Origin: Bradyrhizobium sp. 199
GTDB taxonomy: Bacteria; Pseudomonadota; Alphaproteobacteria; Rhizobiales; Xanthobacteraceae
Assembly (NCBI RefSeq): GCF_023073355.1
Contig: NZ_JADPJI010000005.1
Span: forward strand, 992,001 to 1,056,000
Length of the DNA: 64,000 nucleotides
Direction: 5' to 3'
Position numbers and translations under genes: made by a program. The notes under the pieces were generated by a model. It had not been told where the DNA came from, made no database searches, and saw only the letters and a program-made list of their open reading frames with translations. Below are positions 17,039 through 26,305 of the stretch, in pieces (within the stretch, counting starts at the first letter, position 1; each line of letters opens with the position of its first letter).

Positions 17039-19789
17039 CTAGGTCGTGCCGGCGCTCTTCTTGGCCGGAGCTTTGGCGCTCGCGGCCTTGGTCGGCGACG
17101 TTTTGGCCGTCGACGACACGGCTGCGCGCGCCTTGCTGGTGGATTCGGTTTTCGATTTGGCCGCAGCTTTCTTTGCGGCCGGCTTCTTCGGCTTTGGCGC
17201 GGCGTCCTCGCCATCCGTGGCCTTCGCCGCTGCCTTCTTGGCCTTGGCCGGCTTTGCCGCCTTCTTCGCCTTGGTCTTGCCGCCGCCCTTGGCGGCGCGC
17301 TCGTCGATCAGCGCGATCGCCTGCGGCAGCGTGACGGTGTCCTTTTCGAACTCGGCGGGGATTGTGGCGTTGACGCCGCCGGCCGTGACGTAAGCGCCGT
17401 AACGGCCGCTCTTGACGGTGACGGTGCCGAGCGTCGGATGGTCGCCGATCGCCTTGCCGGGATCGGCGCCGAAACGGCGGCTAGGGCCCTTGGCAACCTT
17501 TTCCGCGATCAGCGTCACCGCGCGATTGAGGCCGATGTCAAAGACCTCGTCGCCGGCTTCCAGGCTGGCATAGGTCTTCTCATGCTTCACGAACGGCCCA
17601 AAGCGGCCGAGGCCGGCGGTGATGGGCTGGCCGGTTTCCGGGTGCTTCCCGATCTCGCGCGGCAGCGACAGCAGCTTCAGCGCGAGCTCGAGGTCGACAT
17701 CACCGGGCGAGGTGCCCTTGGGAATGCCTGCGCGCTTCGGCTTCTCGCCTTCCTCATAGTCCTTCTGCTCGCCGAGCTGGATGTAGGGGCCGAACCGGCC
17801 GGCCTTGACCCAGACATCGCGACCCGTATCGGGATCCTGGCCGAGCGAACGGTCGGCGCTGGCTTCGCCGTCGGCGGCGAGCTGGCGGGTGTAGCGGCAC
17901 TCCGGATAGTTCGAGCAGCCGACGAAGGCGCCGAACTTGCCGGCCTTCAGATTGAGGCGGCCATTGCCGCAGCTGGGGCACTGCCTGATGTCGCCGCCAT
18001 CGGGCCGAGGTGGATAGATGTGCTGTCCGAGCATCTCGTCGAGGACGTCGAGCACCTGCGCCACACGCAGGTCCTTGATCTCGTCGACGGCGCCGATGAA
18101 GCCGGTCCAGAAGTCCTTCAGCACCTGCTGCCAGGAGATCTCATTGTTGGAGATGCGGTCGAGCTGCTCTTCCAGATTGGCGGTGAAATCGTATTCGACA
18201 TAGCGGGCGAAGAAGCTCTCGAGGAACGCGACTACGACGCGGCCCTTGTCCTCGCCGTGCAGGCGCTTCTTCTCCAGCTTGACGTAGCCGCGGTCCTTCA
18301 GCACCTGGAGGATCGAGGCATAGGTCGAGGGCCGGCCGATGCCGAGTTCTTCCATGCGCTTGACCAGCGAGGCCTCGGAGAAGCGCGGCGGCGGCTCGGT
18401 GAAGTGCTGGGTGACGGCAAGCGACTGCCGCTTGAGCGCATCGTTCGGGCTCATCGCGGGCAGGCGGCGGGAATCCTCGTCTTCCTCGTCGTCGCGGCCT
18501 TCCTGGTAGAGCGCAAGAAAGCCGTCGAACTTGACGACCTGGCCGGTGGCGCGCAGCTCCAGCGTGCGGCCGCCCGCCTTCGCCGTGATGTCGACGGTGG
18601 TGCGTTCCAGCTCGGCCGATTCCATCTGGCTCGCAATGGTGCGCTTCCAGATCAGCTCGTAGAGCTTCGCCTGATCGGCATCGAGCTTGCGGCTCATGCT
18701 GTCGGGGCGGCGCGACATGTCGGTCGGGCGGATTGCTTCGTGGGCTTCCTGGGCGTTCTTGGCCTTGGCCTGGTACTGGCGGGGGGCGTCAGGCACATAG
18801 GCGTTGCCGTAATCCTCGCCGATCACCTTGCGCGCCTGGGTGATGGCGGACGGATCGATCTGCACGCCGTCGGTACGCATATAAGTAATGAGTCCGGTGG
18901 TCTCGCCGCCGATGTCGATGCCCTCATAGAGGCGCTGGGCGATGCGCATCGTGTGCGCCGGCGCAAAGCCGTATTTGCGGCTGGCTTCCTGCTGCAGCGT
19001 CGAGGTCGTGAATGGCGCCTGCGGGTTGCGCCGGGCCGGCTTGGCGTCGACCGAGGTCACGGCGTAAGCCGCCGCCTCCAAGGCCTTCTTGAAGTCTTCG
19101 GCTTCCGCGCCGGCGCCGATGTCGAGGCGCTGGATCTTCTTGCCGTCGGCGCCGACGAGGCGGGCCTCGAACGCATCGCCGCGCGGGGTCAGCAGCGTCG
19201 CGACCAACGACCAATATTCACGCGCGACGAACTTCTCGATCTCGAGCTCGCGGTCGCAGACAAGGCGCAGCGCCACCGACTGCACGCGGCCGGCGGAGCG
19301 GGCGCCCGGCAGCTTGCGCCACAGCACGGGGGAGAGGGTGAAGCCGACGAGGTAGTCGAGCGCGCGGCGCGCCATATAGGCGTCGACGAGCGCGCCATCG
19401 ATCTGGCGCGGATGCTTCATCGCGTCCGAGACCGCTTGCTTGGTGATCGCGTTGAACACCACCCGCTCGATCTTATGGTCCTTCAGTGCGCGCTTTTCCT
19501 TCAGCACCTCCAGCACGTGCCAGGAGATGGCCTCGCCCTCCCGATCAGGGTCGGTGGCGAGAATCAGGCGATCGGCGCCCTTCAGGGATTTTGCGATGTC
19601 GTTGAGCCGGCCAGCCGCCTTGGGATCGATCTCCCAGATCATCTTGAAATTGGCGTCGGGATCGACGGAGCCGTTCTTCGCCGGCAAGTCCCGGACATGG
19701 CCGAACGAGGCCAGAACCTCGTAGGACGAGCCCAAATACTTGTTGATCGTCTTGGCTTTCGCCGGCGACTCCACAATGACGATATTCAT
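17039..19789 (-). CDS. topA: DNA topoisomerase I
   Basis: 916 residues from the ATG giving MNIVIVESPAKAKTINKYLG, the start of the Toprim domain; upstream codons to 19930 are open but not conserved. The catalytic Tyr303 lies in LITYMRTDG. A topoisomerase zinc finger (CPSCGNGRLNL and GCSNYPEC) is followed by repeated C-terminal GRFGPYIQLG/GRFGPFVKHE-type domains and a 90-residue Lys/Ala-rich tail typical of alphaproteobacterial TopA. It relaxes negative supercoils. It is the first gene of a topA-rnr-DUF983-NUDIX unit; dprA, its usual upstream neighbour, is now 4 kb away. Confidence 0.97.
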   Translation of the reverse strand: MNIVIVESPAKAKTINKYLGSSYEVLASFGHVRDLPAKNGSVDPDANFKMIWEIDPKAAGRLNDIAKSLKGADRLILATDPDREGEAISWHVLEVLKEKRALKDHKIERVVFNAITKQAVSDAMKHPRQIDGALVDAYMARRALDYLVGFTLSPVLWRKLPGARSAGRVQSVALRLVCDRELEIEKFVAREYWSLVATLLTPRGDAFEARLVGADGKKIQRLDIGAGAEAEDFKKALEAAAYAVTSVDAKPARRNPQAPFTTSTLQQEASRKYGFAPAHTMRIAQRLYEGIDIGGETTGLITYMRTDGVQIDPSAITQARKVIGEDYGNAYVPDAPRQYQAKAKNAQEAHEAIRPTDMSRRPDSMSRKLDADQAKLYELIWKRTIASQMESAELERTTVDITAKAGGRTLELRATGQVVKFDGFLALYQEGRDDEEDEDSRRLPAMSPNDALKRQSLAVTQHFTEPPPRFSEASLVKRMEELGIGRPSTYASILQVLKDRGYVKLEKKRLHGEDKGRVVVAFLESFFARYVEYDFTANLEEQLDRISNNEISWQQVLKDFWTGFIGAVDEIKDLRVAQVLDVLDEMLGQHIYPPRPDGGDIRQCPSCGNGRLNLKAGKFGAFVGCSNYPECRYTRQLAADGEASADRSLGQDPDTGRDVWVKAGRFGPYIQLGEQKDYEEGEKPKRAGIPKGTSPGDVDLELALKLLSLPREIGKHPETGQPITAGLGRFGPFVKHEKTYASLEAGDEVFDIGLNRAVTLIAEKVAKGPSRRFGADPGKAIGDHPTLGTVTVKSGRYGAYVTAGGVNATIPAEFEKDTVTLPQAIALIDERAAKGGGKTKAKKAAKPAKAKKAAAKATDGEDAAPKPKKPAAKKAAAKSKTESTSKARAAVSSTAKTSPTKAASAKAPAKKSAGTT

Positions 19790-20016
19790 GTAGTTCCAGT
19801 AACTTATGGGAAAATTCTGGGCCGAATTCGATGAGATTCGGGTCGGCCGCTTCGTCCCGAACATGGGTGGTGAGGCCGTCTCTGTCAAATCGAAGGGTGT
19901 TGAAAGCCCCCTAGATGAGAAAAGTTTCATATCGAGAAAGTTGCAGAATACCGCCTTTGAGTTGCGGCCGATGCCGGCGTAATGTTTCTGTGGGGCATGG
20001 ATTCGGGTAGGGGCTG

Positions 20017-20256
20017 GTGGCTAGGCCAGGGAAGAAACGGGCGGCCGCCGCATCGCGGGCGGCGGGAGGCTCGCGTTACGAGGAACCGGGAGAGGGCGGG
20101 GCGGACGAGGCCGTCGCCTTCATCGCCGAGCAGGTCGGGACGCTGCGCAAGCTCGCCGAGCGCCACAAGCTCGACGTGCTGCATCATCTCCTGGGGATGA
20201 CCAAGCTCGAGGCCGACGAGCATCTGCGGCTGCGGAGCAAGCGCAAGCTGTCGTGA
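20017..20256 (+). CDS. Small basic hypothetical protein
   Basis: 79 residues from a GTG. The first 20 are basic (MARPGKKRAAAASRAAGGSR); the rest is an acidic then amphipathic helix (ADEAVAFIAEQVGTLRKLAE) ending HLRLRSKRKLS. I do not recognise a domain. It is divergent from topA, with about 230 bases between the starts. Coding is supported by the reading-frame base composition and a plausible helical protein, not by a known family. Confidence 0.55.
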   Translation: MARPGKKRAAAASRAAGGSRYEEPGEGGADEAVAFIAEQVGTLRKLAERHKLDVLHHLLGMTKLEADEHLRLRSKRKLS

Positions 20257-20296
20257 GGATGCGGCACTCCTTCAACCTCGGCAATGACGGGTGAGG

Positions 20297-20851
20297 TTAG
20301 CCGTTGCGGCGTGCCATTTTGGCCAATCGCTGGCCGAGATACTCGGCCGTGCTGACGTCGCTCTGAGGCAACGTGCCGTCGACCAAGTGTGTCGCCAGGC
20401 CTAGTTGGCTACCCAACCGGTTACGATCGCTCGGGTCCTCGCCCCCGGGAATGTCGAGCCCGCACCAGAGCATGCCGTGCTGGGCGGCCAGAATAGAAAA
20501 GTAGGTCAGCGCGTGGAGCTGGTCGCCACCCGCGCAGGCACCGGTCGTGAAGCCGCCTGCGATCTTGTTGGCCCATCGCTGCTTGCTCCATCGGTCGCTT
20601 GAAGCGTCTGCGAAGGCTTTGAATTGGGCCGCTGGCCCGCCCATATAGGTCGGGCTGCCAAACGCGACCGCGCCGGCGCGGTCGATCGACTCCAACAGGC
20701 TCTCATTCTGGAAGCGGCCTGACACGATGTCGTCGCCGACGATCCGACAAAACGCGATCTCCGCCATACCGTCCGCTCCCCGCGCCATTGCATGCGCCAG
20801 CCGCTCGGTGGTGCCGGAAATGGAAAAATAGACGATGGCGAGCAGGGGCAT
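20297..20851 (-). CDS. Flavodoxin-fold NAD(P)H:quinone oxidoreductase-like protein
   Basis: 184 residues from the ATG at MPLLAIVYFS. The FMN phosphate loop is SISGTTERLAHA (about 9-20), followed by FGSPTYMGGPAAQFKAFAD and KIAGGFTTGACAGGDQLHAL, the WrbA/flavodoxin pattern. It should bind FMN and reduce quinones or similar acceptors with two electrons. It lies just downstream, on the same strand, of an HxlR regulator that diverges from an SDR oxidoreductase, giving a small redox-stress-like cassette. The first 8 codons of a longer frame are not conserved-looking. Confidence 0.82.
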   Translation of the reverse strand: MPLLAIVYFSISGTTERLAHAMARGADGMAEIAFCRIVGDDIVSGRFQNESLLESIDRAGAVAFGSPTYMGGPAAQFKAFADASSDRWSKQRWANKIAGGFTTGACAGGDQLHALTYFSILAAQHGMLWCGLDIPGGEDPSDRNRLGSQLGLATHLVDGTLPQSDVSTAEYLGQRLAKMARRNG

Positions 20852-20943
20852 GGCGGCGCCGCTTCGGGTGTTCAACCATCTTCGGCCTCGCCGATGTTTT
20901 GTACAAGGCCCGCAACGACGAGTGTGGTGGCAGTGCGCCGCTG

Positions 20944-21411
20944 TCAGGCCGAGCGGCGGCGCGGTGCAGGCCGCAGTTTGAGCGTCGTGTCGGCCTGCGT
21001 GAGCAGGCGGCCGTCGTCCGCGCGCAGTTCGAGCTTGCGTACCGGGCGGCCCTTCTTGCGATCGACCAGAATGGTGGCGATCTCCTCCGGGTGGTTGTCG
21101 AACTCCTCACTCCATTGCCGCAGCGCCACCAGGATCGGGAAGGTGCCGCGACCCTTCGGCGTCAGCACATACTCTTGATACGCGCTGCCGTCGGAGGCGG
21201 GGGCAGTCGCCAGTATGCCGTGATCGACCAGCGCGCGCAGCCGCGCCGCCAGGATGTTCTTGGCCATGCCGAGCTTGCTCTGAAACTCGCCGAAGCGGCG
21301 CTGGCCGGACAGGGCCTCACGGATAATCAGCAGCGACCACCAATCGCCGATCGCTTCCAGCGCTCGCGCGACCGGGCAGGAATCGCCTTCGAAACTCGTT
21401 CGTTTCACCAT
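20944..21411 (-). CDS. HxlR family transcriptional regulator (with SDR divergon)
   Basis: 155 residues from the ATG giving MVKRTSFEGDSCPVARALEA. The winged helix is visible in IGDWWSLLIIREALSGQRRF and LGMAKNILAARLRALVDHGI, with the N-terminal Cys of the DSCPV motif that HxlR/QorR-type regulators can use for redox sensing. The frame is open back to 21510, but those starts lie in the palindromic control region, so the shorter form is chosen. It diverges from an SDR gene and probably controls it through the inverted repeat at 21458-21512. Confidence 0.85.
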   Translation of the reverse strand: MVKRTSFEGDSCPVARALEAIGDWWSLLIIREALSGQRRFGEFQSKLGMAKNILAARLRALVDHGILATAPASDGSAYQEYVLTPKGRGTFPILVALRQWSEEFDNHPEEIATILVDRKKGRPVRKLELRADDGRLLTQADTTLKLRPAPRRRSA

Positions 21412-21457
21412 TGCTTCGTCTTTCGCGTTCGCTCGAGAACCCATCACGCGCTTGTGT

Positions 21458-21512
21458 GGTTGCATTATAAAACCATAGGCCCTAGATGGCAAATTGGTTT
21501 TATGATGCAACC
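21458..21512. promoter_or_regulatory. Large inverted repeat, probable HxlR operator/promoter
   Basis: GGTTGCATTATAAAACCA (21458-21475) and TGGTTTTATGATGCAACC (21495-21512) are inverted copies matching at 17 of 18 positions with a 19-base spacer. On the minus strand the first arm contains a perfect TATAAT. The element lies between the divergent HxlR and SDR genes, so both promoters should fall inside it. Confidence 0.8.
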
Positions 21513-21525
21513 GTTGGAGGCGAAC

Positions 21526-22299
21526 GTGAGATTGAAGAACAAGACGGCCCTGATTACCGGCGGCAACAGCGGCATTGGTCTTGCGACCGCAAAGCTGTTC
21601 GTCGCCGAAGGCGCGAAGGTGGTGGTCACCGGACGCAACAAGGAGAGACTGGAGGCCGCCGCGAAGGAGCTCGGGCCGAACGCGCTCGCGCTCGCCGCCG
21701 ACGCTACCGACATCGCCGCGACGGAAGCGGCGATCAAAAAGGGCGCCGAAAAGTTCGGCAAGTTCGACATCGTATTCGCCAATGCAGGCATCGCCGGCGG
21801 CACGCCGCTCGGCTCGGCGACGCTGGACGTGTTCGAGAAGGTCATCAGCACCAACCTCACCAGCGTCTTCTTCACCGTTCAGTCCGCGCTGCCTTATCTC
21901 AACGACAACGGCTCGATCATCCTCAACGGCTCGGTGATCTCAGTGCTCGGGATTCCCGGCTACTCGGCTTACGGCGCCGCGAAGGCGGGCGTGCGCGCGA
22001 TGGCGCGGATCATGGCCTCGGAGCTGTCGCCGCGCGGCATTCGCGTCAATGTGGTCGCGCCCGGCGCGATCCGCACGCCGATCTGGGGGGCAGCAACCGC
22101 CACACCGGAAGCCGAGAAGGCGTTCGAGAAGCGGATCGCGCTGACGACCCCGCTTGGCCGAATTGGTGAAACAGATCACGTTGCGAAGACGGTGCTGTTC
22201 CTGGCTTCGGATGATTCCGCACATGTGCAGGGCCAGGAAATCTTCGTGGACGGCGGCGCGGTTGCCTCTCCAAGCGGCGCACCGATCTATCGCGGCTGA
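21526..22299 (+). CDS. Short-chain dehydrogenase/reductase (SDR)
   Basis: 257 residues from GTG 21526, preceded by GGAGG at 21516-21520; a further ATG at 21502 falls inside the operator. Classical SDR features: the cofactor loop TGGNSGIG at about 13-20, NAG in FANAGIAGG, the catalytic Ser in ILNGSVIS, YxxxK in YSAYGAAKAG, and the C-terminal LASDDSAHVQGQEIFVDGG. The Arg in VVVTGRNKERL suggests NADP preference. Substrate unknown. It is regulated by the divergent HxlR protein. The shared operator ties it to the flavodoxin-like enzyme. Confidence 0.9.
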   Translation: MRLKNKTALITGGNSGIGLATAKLFVAEGAKVVVTGRNKERLEAAAKELGPNALALAADATDIAATEAAIKKGAEKFGKFDIVFANAGIAGGTPLGSATLDVFEKVISTNLTSVFFTVQSALPYLNDNGSIILNGSVISVLGIPGYSAYGAAKAGVRAMARIMASELSPRGIRVNVVAPGAIRTPIWGAATATPEAEKAFEKRIALTTPLGRIGETDHVAKTVLFLASDDSAHVQGQEIFVDGGAVASPSGAPIYRG

Positions 22300-22472
22300 T
22301 CAAGTGAAGTGAAAACGAACTAGTCGGCGCGACCGCGCGGTTGCGCCGACAGGTTCCTGCACTGCGCAAGCTGTATTTCTTGAACCTTGCGTGAGGCGTT
22401 GAACCTTCGCTTGCGCTGGCAAGACCCTTTTACGGGCAGGGGTCACAAGACTCATTTTCGAGGGAGCCCGAA

Positions 22473-22655
22473 ATGCCAAAGGCAGCTCGTATTATTTCTC
22501 TGATTTCAGCACCGCCCATTTACACCGAAAACTCCGCCGTTCCCGCCAGGCATTCCGACGTCTCCGAGTTCATCGGGGTGGCTGTTTTCGCCGGTATCGG
22601 CCTGTTCGTTTCGCTCGTCGCCGTCATCCTCGGCATTCAGGGCGCCTGGTTTTAG
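22473..22655 (+). CDS. Small single-span membrane protein
   Basis: 60 residues. A soluble N-terminal part (AARIISLISAPPIYTENSAV) is followed by one transmembrane helix (EFIGVAVFAGIGLFVSLVAV, then ILGIQGAWF) ending two residues before the stop. A good GAGGGAG site precedes the ATG. No family recognised. It lies alone between the SDR gene and azoR. The clear ribosome site and helix make it a likely real small gene. Confidence 0.65.
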   Translation: MPKAARIISLISAPPIYTENSAVPARHSDVSEFIGVAVFAGIGLFVSLVAVILGIQGAWF

Positions 22656-22727
22656 CGTTGTCGCTCGCGCGCCGTTCGATCAGCCGCCGCACGCGGTGTT
22701 GCGGCGGCTGATGATGTGCGCGTCGCC

Positions 22728-23336
22728 TCAGGCCGCCCGGAGGCTGGTTGCCGCCTGAAGCGCGCTTGCGAGCGACTTCTCGCGGTGCTCCGGCCCGACC
22801 TGGATGCCGTCGGCACTGATGAATTCGGGGGCGTGAATGCCCATGAAGCCGAACACGCCACGAAGATACGTTTCGAGATGCTCCAGCGACGCGGCCGGCG
22901 AGCCCGCGCCGTAATAGCCCCCGCGCGAGATTGCGAAGATCACGCGCTTGCCACCGGCAAGACCCTGCGGTCCGTTCGCCCCATAGCTGAACGTCTTCCC
23001 CGCCACCAGGACGCGGTCGATCCAGGCCTTGAGCTGGCTCGGAATGGTGAAATTGTACATGGGCGCGCCGATCACGACGATGTCGGCGGCAAGGAACTCA
23101 TCCAGCGCGGCCGCGCCCGCCGCGAGGTCGGGGCCCAGCTCCGCCGGCGCAGGTGCGCCTTGCGCGGCGGCGAGATGGGAGCCGGAGAGGTGGGCGAGCG
23201 GGCTCTGGGTCAGGTCGCGATAGACGATGTCCAGCGCAGGCGTCGCCTGGCGCAGCCGGTCGACGATGGCGGCGGAGACCTGCCGGGAGACGGAGTGGGG
23301 GCCGAGCACGCTGGAGTCGATATGGAGAAGTTTCAT
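22728..23336 (-). CDS. azoR: FMN-dependent NADH-azoreductase
   Basis: 202 residues from [20 protein letters not shown], the FMN-phosphate site of AzoR. The NQO1-like flavodoxin fold continues with [20 protein letters not shown] and [20 protein letters not shown]. It reduces quinones and azo compounds by two-electron transfer and protects against electrophile and quinone stress. It diverges from an HxlR regulator gene at 23420, with a palindrome between them, the usual arrangement for YodB/HypR-like control. Codons upstream to 23465 are open but unlike the family. Confidence 0.92.
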   Translation of the reverse strand: MKLLHIDSSVLGPHSVSRQVSAAIVDRLRQATPALDIVYRDLTQSPLAHLSGSHLAAAQGAPAPAELGPDLAAGAAALDEFLAADIVVIGAPMYNFTIPSQLKAWIDRVLVAGKTFSYGANGPQGLAGGKRVIFAISRGGYYGAGSPAASLEHLETYLRGVFGFMGIHAPEFISADGIQVGPEHREKSLASALQAATSLRAA

Positions 23337-23359
23337 TCGGGAGCACCCTGGTATATGTT

Positions 23360-23375
23360 TGTAACCAGAGCTACA
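23360..23375. promoter_or_regulatory. Probable HxlR operator between azoR and its regulator
   Basis: TGTAACCAGAGCTACA is an imperfect palindrome (TGTA-C arms, TGTAAC versus the inverse TGTAGC) midway between the divergent azoR and HxlR starts. Size and position fit a regulator site; binding is inferred. Confidence 0.55.
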
Positions 23376-23419
23376 TGAGTGACTATCAAAATCCCCGCAA
23401 GAACGCACTTTTTTGAGCC

Positions 23420-23830
23420 ATGGACACATCCTTGAAACTTGAGCACATCGATTTGCCTGCCTCACCGAGGCCGAATCCCGACCATGCCGACTGCCGCGGC
23501 GTGGCCTCGGTGCTGTCGCGCGTCGGCGACAAATGGAGCGTGTTCGTGATCATGATGCTCAGCGACGGGCCGAAGCGCTTCAACGAGCTCAAGCGCATGA
23601 TCAACGGCATCTCGCAGCGGATGCTGACCTTGACGCTGCGCGGGCTGGAGCGCGACGGCCTCATCACGCGCACGATCTTCCCGACCATTCCGCCGCGCGT
23701 GGATTACGAACTGACCGATCTTGGTCGCGGGCTGCAACAGCCGGTAAAGGCGCTCGGGCAATGGGCGATCGCGCATCAGGAGCAGATCGCGGCGGCACGC
23801 ACACGCTTCGACGCGCGCAACGAGACCTAA
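23420..23830 (+). CDS. HxlR family transcriptional regulator (with azoR)
   Basis: 136 residues. The HxlR signature Cys is present in [20 protein letters not shown] (about 25), followed by the winged helix [38 protein letters not shown] and the wing [12 protein letters not shown]. In relatives the N-terminal Cys senses quinones or electrophiles. It is divergent from azoR and the likely repressor of it. It converges on dprA with a 4-base overlap of the stop regions. Confidence 0.9.
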   Translation: MDTSLKLEHIDLPASPRPNPDHADCRGVASVLSRVGDKWSVFVIMMLSDGPKRFNELKRMINGISQRMLTLTLRGLERDGLITRTIFPTIPPRVDYELTDLGRGLQQPVKALGQWAIAHQEQIAAARTRFDARNET

Positions 23831-24945
23831 ACCAGCGACACCAATCCGCCCCCATGGCGCTCGAGCTTTCCGGCAAGCTCGAGCTCCAGCAGCACGGTGC
23901 GCACGATCGCGGGCGAGGCTCCTGACATGCGCACGAGGTCATCGATCGAGATTGGCGTCGGCCCAAGCAGGCCGGTGATCTGGTCGCGGTCGTGGCCTTG
24001 CGGATCGCTCTCGAACGGCTCGCTGTCGGGCTCTTCGGCCGGATGCATCGGCGGCCGCTCCATGATCGGCTGGACCGCGTTGACGATGTCGGCGGCTTCC
24101 GTGACGAGCGTTGCGCCCTGCTTGATCAGATCATTGGCGCCGGCGGCGCGCGGGTCGAGCGGCGAGCCGGGCACCGCGAACACCTCGCGGCCCTGTTCGG
24201 CCGCCATGCGCGCGGTGATCAGCGAACCCGAGCGGTGCGCCGCTTCCACCACGACCACGCCGAGCGAGGCGCCCGAGATCAGCCGGTTGCGGCGAGGGAA
24301 GTCACGGGCGCGCGGCTCGTGGCCGAGCGGCATCTCGGAGATCGCGGCGCCCGCGTGGTCGAGGATTGCAGTGAGGAGATCACCATGTTCGGGCGGATAG
24401 ATGCAGTCATGCCCGCCGGCCAGCACGGCGACGGTGCCGCTTTCGACGCTCGTGCGATGCGCGGCCTGGTCGACGCCGCGGGCGAGGCCGGAGATGACCA
24501 CGAAGCCGGCTTCGCCGAGCTCACGCGCCAGCATGCCTGCGAATTTCAGTCCGGCGCCGGAAGCATTGCGCGAGCCGACGATCGCGATCATCGGCCGCAT
24601 CAAGGTTTTCCTGTCGCTCCGCACGGCGAGCAGCGGCGGCGCATCGTCGATCATCGCCAGCCGGGCCGGATAGCCGTCCTCGCCCGGCGCGAGCCAGGCG
24701 ATGCCGAATTTGCGGCTTGCGGCGAGCTCGGCCTTGGCCTCATCGGCGCTGCAGATGCGCCCCGATCGCTGCGCGCCCCCGCGGCGCGCCAGATCAGGCA
24801 GCCGCTCCAGCGCGGCGCGCGGGCTGCCGAAATGATCGACCAGCGAGCGGAAGGTGCGCGGCCCGACATTGTCGGAACGGATCAGCCGCAGGCGGTCGAT
24901 CCGTTCAGCCTCCGTCAGCTCCATGCTTGGATTGATGGCGTCCAC
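23827..24945 (-). CDS. dprA: DNA-processing protein DprA
   Basis: 372 residues from GTG 24945, chosen because AAGGAG lies 5 bases upstream; ATG 24924 and 24969 are also open. An N-terminal HhH-like domain ([20 protein letters not shown]) is followed by the Rossmann DprA fold with [31 protein letters not shown] and [12 protein letters not shown], and a C-terminal winged helix ([20 protein letters not shown]). It loads RecA on incoming single-stranded DNA during transformation. Relatives keep it between plsY and topA; both sides are now interrupted by accessory genes. Confidence 0.95.
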   Translation of the reverse strand: MDAINPSMELTEAERIDRLRLIRSDNVGPRTFRSLVDHFGSPRAALERLPDLARRGGAQRSGRICSADEAKAELAASRKFGIAWLAPGEDGYPARLAMIDDAPPLLAVRSDRKTLMRPMIAIVGSRNASGAGLKFAGMLARELGEAGFVVISGLARGVDQAAHRTSVESGTVAVLAGGHDCIYPPEHGDLLTAILDHAGAAISEMPLGHEPRARDFPRRNRLISGASLGVVVVEAAHRSGSLITARMAAEQGREVFAVPGSPLDPRAAGANDLIKQGATLVTEAADIVNAVQPIMERPPMHPAEEPDSEPFESDPQGHDRDQITGLLGPTPISIDDLVRMSGASPAIVRTVLLELELAGKLERHGGGLVSLV

Positions 24946-25060
24946 GGTGTCTCCTTGCAGGGGCAGCATGGAACAACCTGAGGGCGTTGCGCAACAGGGA
25001 CGTGTGCTTGCGTGGCCTCGCCCCGATGCTAAAAGCGATCCCAATAAGAAGGATGTTGCC

Positions 25061-26305
25061 ATGATCTCACTCGCCGATCTCCAGCGTCGCATTGAAGCCG
25101 GCGAGTTGTCGCCCGATGCCGCGATCGCGCAGTCGCATGCGGCGATCGAGGCCAGGGAGAAGGACGTCCGCGCCTTCGTCCGCCACGACAAGTCGGCAAT
25201 AGCGCAAGCCTCCGGTCCGCTGCGCGGCATCGCGGTCGGCATCAAGGACATCATCGACACCGCCAATATGCCGACGGAGATGGGCTCCGAGATCTATCGC
25301 GGCTGGCAGCCGCGCGCGGATGCGCCCGTGGTGATGATGCTGAAGCGGGCAGGCGCCACCATCATCGGCAAGACCACGACCACGGCCTTTGCCTCGCGCG
25401 ATCCGACCCCGACACTCAATCCGCACCACCTTGGCCACTCGCCGGGCGGCTCGTCCTCGGGCTCTGCGGCGGCGGTCGGCGCCGGCATGATCCCGCTGGC
25501 GCTGGGGACCCAGACCGGCGGCTCGGTGATCCGGCCCGCCGCCTATTGCGGGACCGCTGCGATCAAGCCGTCGTTCCGAATGCTGCCGACGGTCGGAGTC
25601 AAATGCTACTCGTGGGCGCTCGACACGGTCGGCCTGTTCGGCGCGCGTGCGGAGGACCTGGCGCGCGGACTCCTGGCGATGACGGGCCGCAGCGAATTTT
25701 CCGGCATCGTTCCGGCGACGTCGCCGCGCATCGGCGTCGTCAGGCAGGAGTTCGCCGGCGGCGTGGAGCCGGCGGCGGAAGAGGGGTTGCTGGCCGCGAT
25801 CAAGGCGGCGGAGCGCGCCGGTGCCAGTGTGCAGGTCATCGACCTGCCCCAGGGGGTGCAGGAAGCCTGGCGCATCCACCCCATCGTCCAGGATTTCGAG
25901 GCCCATCGCGCGCTTGCCTGGGAGTTTTCGGAGCGTCACGACGAGATCGCGCCGATGCTGCGGGCAAGCCTCGATGCAACGGCCCATCTGACGCCGAAGG
26001 AATATGACGAGGCGCGGCGGATCAGCCGCCGCGGCCGCCGCGAACTCGGCGAGCTGTTCGAGGGTTTTGACGCGCTCCTGACCTATTCGGCGCCGGGCAC
26101 GCCGCCGGCCAAGGAGCTCGCGACCACGGGCGATCCCCGCTACAACCGGCTCTGGACGCTGATGGGCAACCCTTGCGTCAACGTGCCGGTGCTGAAGGTG
26201 GGTGGCCTGCCTGTTGGCGTGCAGGTGATCGCGCGCTTCGGCAACGACGCGCGCGCGCTGGCGACGGCGTGGTTCCTGGAAGACGCGCTGGCGAAGTCAG
26301 GCTAG
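25061..26305 (+). CDS. Amidase signature family hydrolase
   Basis: 414 residues from ATG 25061 with AGAAGGA upstream. The amidase-signature triad is visible: Lys in [11 protein letters not shown], cis-Ser and nucleophile Ser in [16 protein letters not shown] and [15 protein letters not shown]. It is shorter than GatA (491 residues here) and lacks its C-terminal features, so it is a stand-alone amidase acting on an unknown small amide rather than a tRNA amidotransferase subunit. It is divergent from dprA and overlaps the convergent patatin gene by 9 bases at the stops. Confidence 0.9.
   Translation: MISLADLQRRIEAGELSPDAAIAQSHAAIEAREKDVRAFVRHDKSAIAQASGPLRGIAVGIKDIIDTANMPTEMGSEIYRGWQPRADAPVVMMLKRAGATIIGKTTTTAFASRDPTPTLNPHHLGHSPGGSSSGSAAAVGAGMIPLALGTQTGGSVIRPAAYCGTAAIKPSFRMLPTVGVKCYSWALDTVGLFGARAEDLARGLLAMTGRSEFSGIVPATSPRIGVVRQEFAGGVEPAAEEGLLAAIKAAERAGASVQVIDLPQGVQEAWRIHPIVQDFEAHRALAWEFSERHDEIAPMLRASLDATAHLTPKEYDEARRISRRGRRELGELFEGFDALLTYSAPGTPPAKELATTGDPRYNRLWTLMGNPCVNVPVLKVGGLPVGVQVIARFGNDARALATAWFLEDALAKSG

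Noticed and set aside
14656..17334. 892-codon open frame on the plus strand across rnr
   Set aside because: Antisense shadow of rnr and topA in GC-rich DNA; the translation is Arg/Gly/Ala-rich low complexity without motifs, while the minus strand encodes full RNase R.
17438..19834. 798-codon open frame on the plus strand across topA
   Set aside because: Complement of topA; the product lacks any fold signature and the minus strand carries the complete topoisomerase.
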